Positions 62,107 through 64,000 of a DNA stretch of 64,000 bases are shown here, piece after piece. The notes beneath the pieces were generated by a model. That model made no database searches. It had not been told where the DNA came from and was given only the letters and a program-made list of their open reading frames with translations. Every line of letters starts with the position of its first letter. Positions within the stretch are counted from its first letter, which is position 1. This DNA comes from Meridianimarinicoccus roseus (GTDB lineage: Bacteria > Pseudomonadota > Alphaproteobacteria > Rhodobacterales > Rhodobacteraceae): the NCBI RefSeq assembly GCF_003172915.1, contig NZ_QGKU01000038.1, positions 146,360-210,359 on the forward strand, given 5' to 3'. The translations under genes and the position numbers were made by a program.

Positions 62107-63176
62107 TGCCCGCCGAATTCAATCAGGACCTGCTGCGGATAGCGCGGCAGGCGCGGAGATGGAGTCAGACAGAGCTTTCTGCGCGCTCAGGGGTGTCACA
62201 GGCAAACCTTTCGAAACTTGAAAACGGACTGATCGGGCCGACCGAAGACGTGTTGCAGAGCGTCAGCGAAGCCTTGGGTTTTCCTGTCGATTTCTTCTTC
62301 CAGAACGACCGGGTCATTGGCCTGCCGATGAGCGTGCAATACCGGAAGCGGGCGAGCGTTGGACAGAAGGCGATCGAGCGCCTGGAAGCCGAACTCAACA
62401 TCAGGATTCTGCATATCCGAAGACTGCTCGATGCAGCCGAGCTGGAGCCGGAGTTGTCCCTTCCGCGTCTGGATGTCGACGAATACGGTGGCGACCCCGA
62501 ACGTATCGCGGATCTCATCAGGCGCACCTGGCTCGTACCTTCGGGACCGATCCGTGAACTTGTCGCATGGGTGGAACGAGCAGGCTGCATCGTCGTCCAT
62601 TGCGACTTTGCCGCGCTCAAGGTGGATGGCTTCACGGTTCAGATACCGGACATGCCACCGTGCATCTTCCTCAACCGCAACATGCCGGCTGATCGGCAGC
62701 GGTTCAGCCTCGCGCACGAGCTTGGGCATGTTGTCATGCATCAGGTGCCGTCGCCGGAAATGGAAGACGAGGCGAACGAGTTCGCGTCGGCGCTACTCAT
62801 GCCGGCGCGCGATATTCGTCCCCACCTTTCCGGCCGGCGCCTTACGATCCAGCGGCTCGCCGCATTGAAGCCGGTTTGGCGCGTGTCCATGGCAGCGCTT
62901 CTCTATCGGGCAAAAAAGATTGGCGCGATTACCGACAACCAGAGCCAGTATCTCTGGCGGCAGATGAGCTCGATGGGCTACCGCAGAACGGAGCCGCCCG
63001 AGCTCGATCTCAAGGTCGAAATTCCCACCGTCCTTCCGGAGATTGTAAGGCTGCATCTCGAGGAACTCGGCTACGGCGTGTCCGATCTCGCACAAGCGCT
63101 CCGCTCAAGCGTAGAAGACCTGCGAGCGCTTCATCCGCTTCCGGGAGCCACAACCCGACTACGAGTGGTGAAGTAG
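62106..63176 (+). CDS. XRE-HTH/ImmA-IrrE metalloprotease regulator
   Basis: 356 residues. The N-terminal XRE helix-turn-helix reads LLRIARQARRWSQTELSARS then GVSQANLSKLENG. The ImmA/IrrE domain has the zinc motif AHELGHVVMH (about 204-213) followed by MEDEANEFASALLMPA, with the third zinc-ligand Glu. A C-terminal part (about 260-356) has no motif known to me. It should bind DNA and cleave a repressor or its partner in response to stress. It starts in the stop codon of the unknown partner gene. Confidence 0.88.
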   Translation: MPAEFNQDLLRIARQARRWSQTELSARSGVSQANLSKLENGLIGPTEDVLQSVSEALGFPVDFFFQNDRVIGLPMSVQYRKRASVGQKAIERLEAELNIRILHIRRLLDAAELEPELSLPRLDVDEYGGDPERIADLIRRTWLVPSGPIRELVAWVERAGCIVVHCDFAALKVDGFTVQIPDMPPCIFLNRNMPADRQRFSLAHELGHVVMHQVPSPEMEDEANEFASALLMPARDIRPHLSGRRLTIQRLAALKPVWRVSMAALLYRAKKIGAITDNQSQYLWRQMSSMGYRRTEPPELDLKVEIPTVLPEIVRLHLEELGYGVSDLAQALRSSVEDLRALHPLPGATTRLRVVK

Positions 63177-63217
63177 GCCCTATGGAACGGTCGCAGACTT
63201 ACAGCGCTATGATCGCG

Positions 63218-63546
63218 TCAAATCTCCCGCGCGAACCAGCGGATACGACCGACGATGTGGATTTCTTCGGCGCTCCGTTCGTATGGGCTGTAGAGCCTGT
63301 TGTCGGATATGATGCGCACGGCTGGTGGATCGCTGTTGGCAATATGCTCGAGCCGCTTCGCCACAAGCCCCATGCCGTCATCGAGCACGAAGATGCCCGG
63401 CGGGTTCGGAGCGCGGCGCGTCATGTCCACGAGGACCGTGTCGCCGTCGAGCAGCGTCGGCGCCATGCTGTCGCCCTCGACATGCATGATGCGCAGCTGG
63501 GACGGGCTGGCTTTCAGGCTGTTCCGGATCCAGGAACGCCGGAAGC
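63218..63546 (-). pseudogene. S24/LexA-type repressor, N-terminus cut off by IS
   Basis: The remaining frame encodes the C-terminal self-cleaving domain: MHVEGDSMAPTLLDGDTVLV with the catalytic Ser and LVAKRLEHI with the catalytic Lys, ending GRIRWFAREI. The N-terminal HTH that such phage repressors carry is missing: upstream the frame runs into the IS5-like end near 63547. The remnant is about 108 codons. It probably belonged to an immunity region beside the ImmA gene. Confidence 0.75.
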
Positions 63547-64000
63547 GGCGTTGTTGCAAAAGTCTGACGACCAAGGATTCACTTCGCGAATCCATCGCGT
63601 TAGACGCGGTGCATGAGCAAGCCATCACCCGCCCGCTATCGCACGACGAACTGGTCCAGCTACAACGCATCGTTGCGGAAGCGAGGATCGCTGCTGATCC
63701 GGGTTGACAAGGACATGACCTGGCGTGCGCCGCGTGACGGTCGACCCGGACGTCCCGCGGTGTTTTCCGACGCGGCCATACAGTTCTGTCTGTCGATCAA
63801 AGTGCTGTTCAAGTTGCCGCTCAGACAGACCGCCGGGATGGTCGCGAGCCTGCTGAAGCTGGCAGGGCTGGACTGGCCCGTCCCGGACTTCTCGACGCTG
63901 TGCCGCAGGCAGAAGACCCTGGCCGTCCAGGTCCCCTATCGCCGCGCCGACGGGCCGTTGAACCTGCTCGTGGACAGCACCGGGATCAAGTTCCTGGGCG
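63547..64000 (+). mobile_element. IS5-like insertion sequence, left part
   Basis: The element seems to begin near 63547 with GGCGTTGTTGCAAAAGTC, similar to IS903/IS5-group ends (GGCTTTGTTGCAAA in relatives). It contains the 5' part of an IS5-type transposase gene and continues past the right edge, so length, right end and target duplication cannot be seen. The exact left boundary is uncertain by a few bases. Confidence 0.72.
63613..64000 (+). CDS. IS5-family transposase, N-terminal part
   Basis: The open frame from ATG 63613 runs off the window after 129 codons: MSKPSPARYRTTNWSSYN, then VDKDMTWRAPRDGRPGRP and FSDAAIQFCLSIKVLFKLPL. QTAGMVASLLKLAGLDWPVP follows, and LNLLVDSTGIKFLG brings the first catalytic Asp of the DDE domain. 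This is typical for the IS903/IS5 subgroup. The gene has no stop up to the edge. Confidence 0.88.
   Translation, partial: MSKPSPARYRTTNWSSYNASLRKRGSLLIRVDKDMTWRAPRDGRPGRPAVFSDAAIQFCLSIKVLFKLPLRQTAGMVASLLKLAGLDWPVPDFSTLCRRQKTLAVQVPYRRADGPLNLLVDSTGIKFLG

Noticed and set aside
1..64000. CRISPR array or retron
   Set aside because: Looked for regularly spaced repeats and reverse-transcriptase motifs on both strands; none was found.

Overview
The window is a high-GC, densely packed stretch of DNA. Its many c-type cytochromes, periplasmic thiol-redox proteins, IS66 and IS5-type elements, and recombinase/DUF2924 and terminase genes suggest an alphaproteobacterium, most likely Rhodobacterales (Paracoccus/Roseobacter relatives). 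That assignment is inferred from gene content and style; no rRNA or other taxonomic marker is present. The window is a mosaic of three accessory blocks.

Block 1 (about 1-19,870) is a copper and thiol stress region. On the minus strand are an APC permease (cut by the window edge), a VTT membrane protein, a secreted rhodanese, a DUF302 protein and a Met-rich EF-hand protein. Divergent from them is an OmpR-type response regulator/histidine kinase pair with a SHOCT protein. A DsbD/ScsB-like reductase and its DsbA-like partner follow on the minus strand. Divergent again is a run of periplasmic electron carriers: three c-type cytochromes, a cytochrome c556-like protein with a Met-rich insert, a multicopper oxidase and a second DsbA-like protein. 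This run ends in an L,D-transpeptidase broken by one in-frame stop. Next come a cytoplasmic copper module (CopA ATPase behind a CueR-type promoter, a glutaredoxin, CueR) and an unusual CDF transporter. GATACA-type repeats lie in both divergent promoter regions and may be the site of the response regulator.

Block 2 (19,968-53,677) is an island of about 33.7 kb flanked by two 216-bp direct repeats. Each repeat holds a tRNA-Ser-like 3' end followed by a rho-independent terminator. Inside are: a restriction-modification-like operon with two adenine methyltransferase genes, an unknown protein, a McrB-like ATPase and a McrC nuclease gene split by a 2,493-bp IS66 element with a perfect 8-bp target duplication; a large serine recombinase module; a small regulatory gene group; a primase/helicase; a putative deaminase; a thermonuclease; a phage packaging remnant (ParB-methyltransferase and two small-terminase-like genes but no large terminase); and a four-gene operon. 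That operon contains a nuclease-helicase, a DUF4357 protein and a 1,783-residue GHKL-ATPase/DUF3883 protein, and is the best candidate for an undescribed defence system.

Block 3 (53,894-64,000) holds a second restriction-modification set (type II-like nuclease, C5 methyltransferase, Vsr) coupled to a J-domain protein. It also has a second, more than 90% similar copy of the serine recombinase module with a damaged DUF2924 gene, an XRE-ImmA/IrrE pair, and an S24 repressor-type gene truncated by an IS5-like element that runs off the right edge. The two recombinase modules are in the same orientation, so recombination between them could delete about 29 kb.
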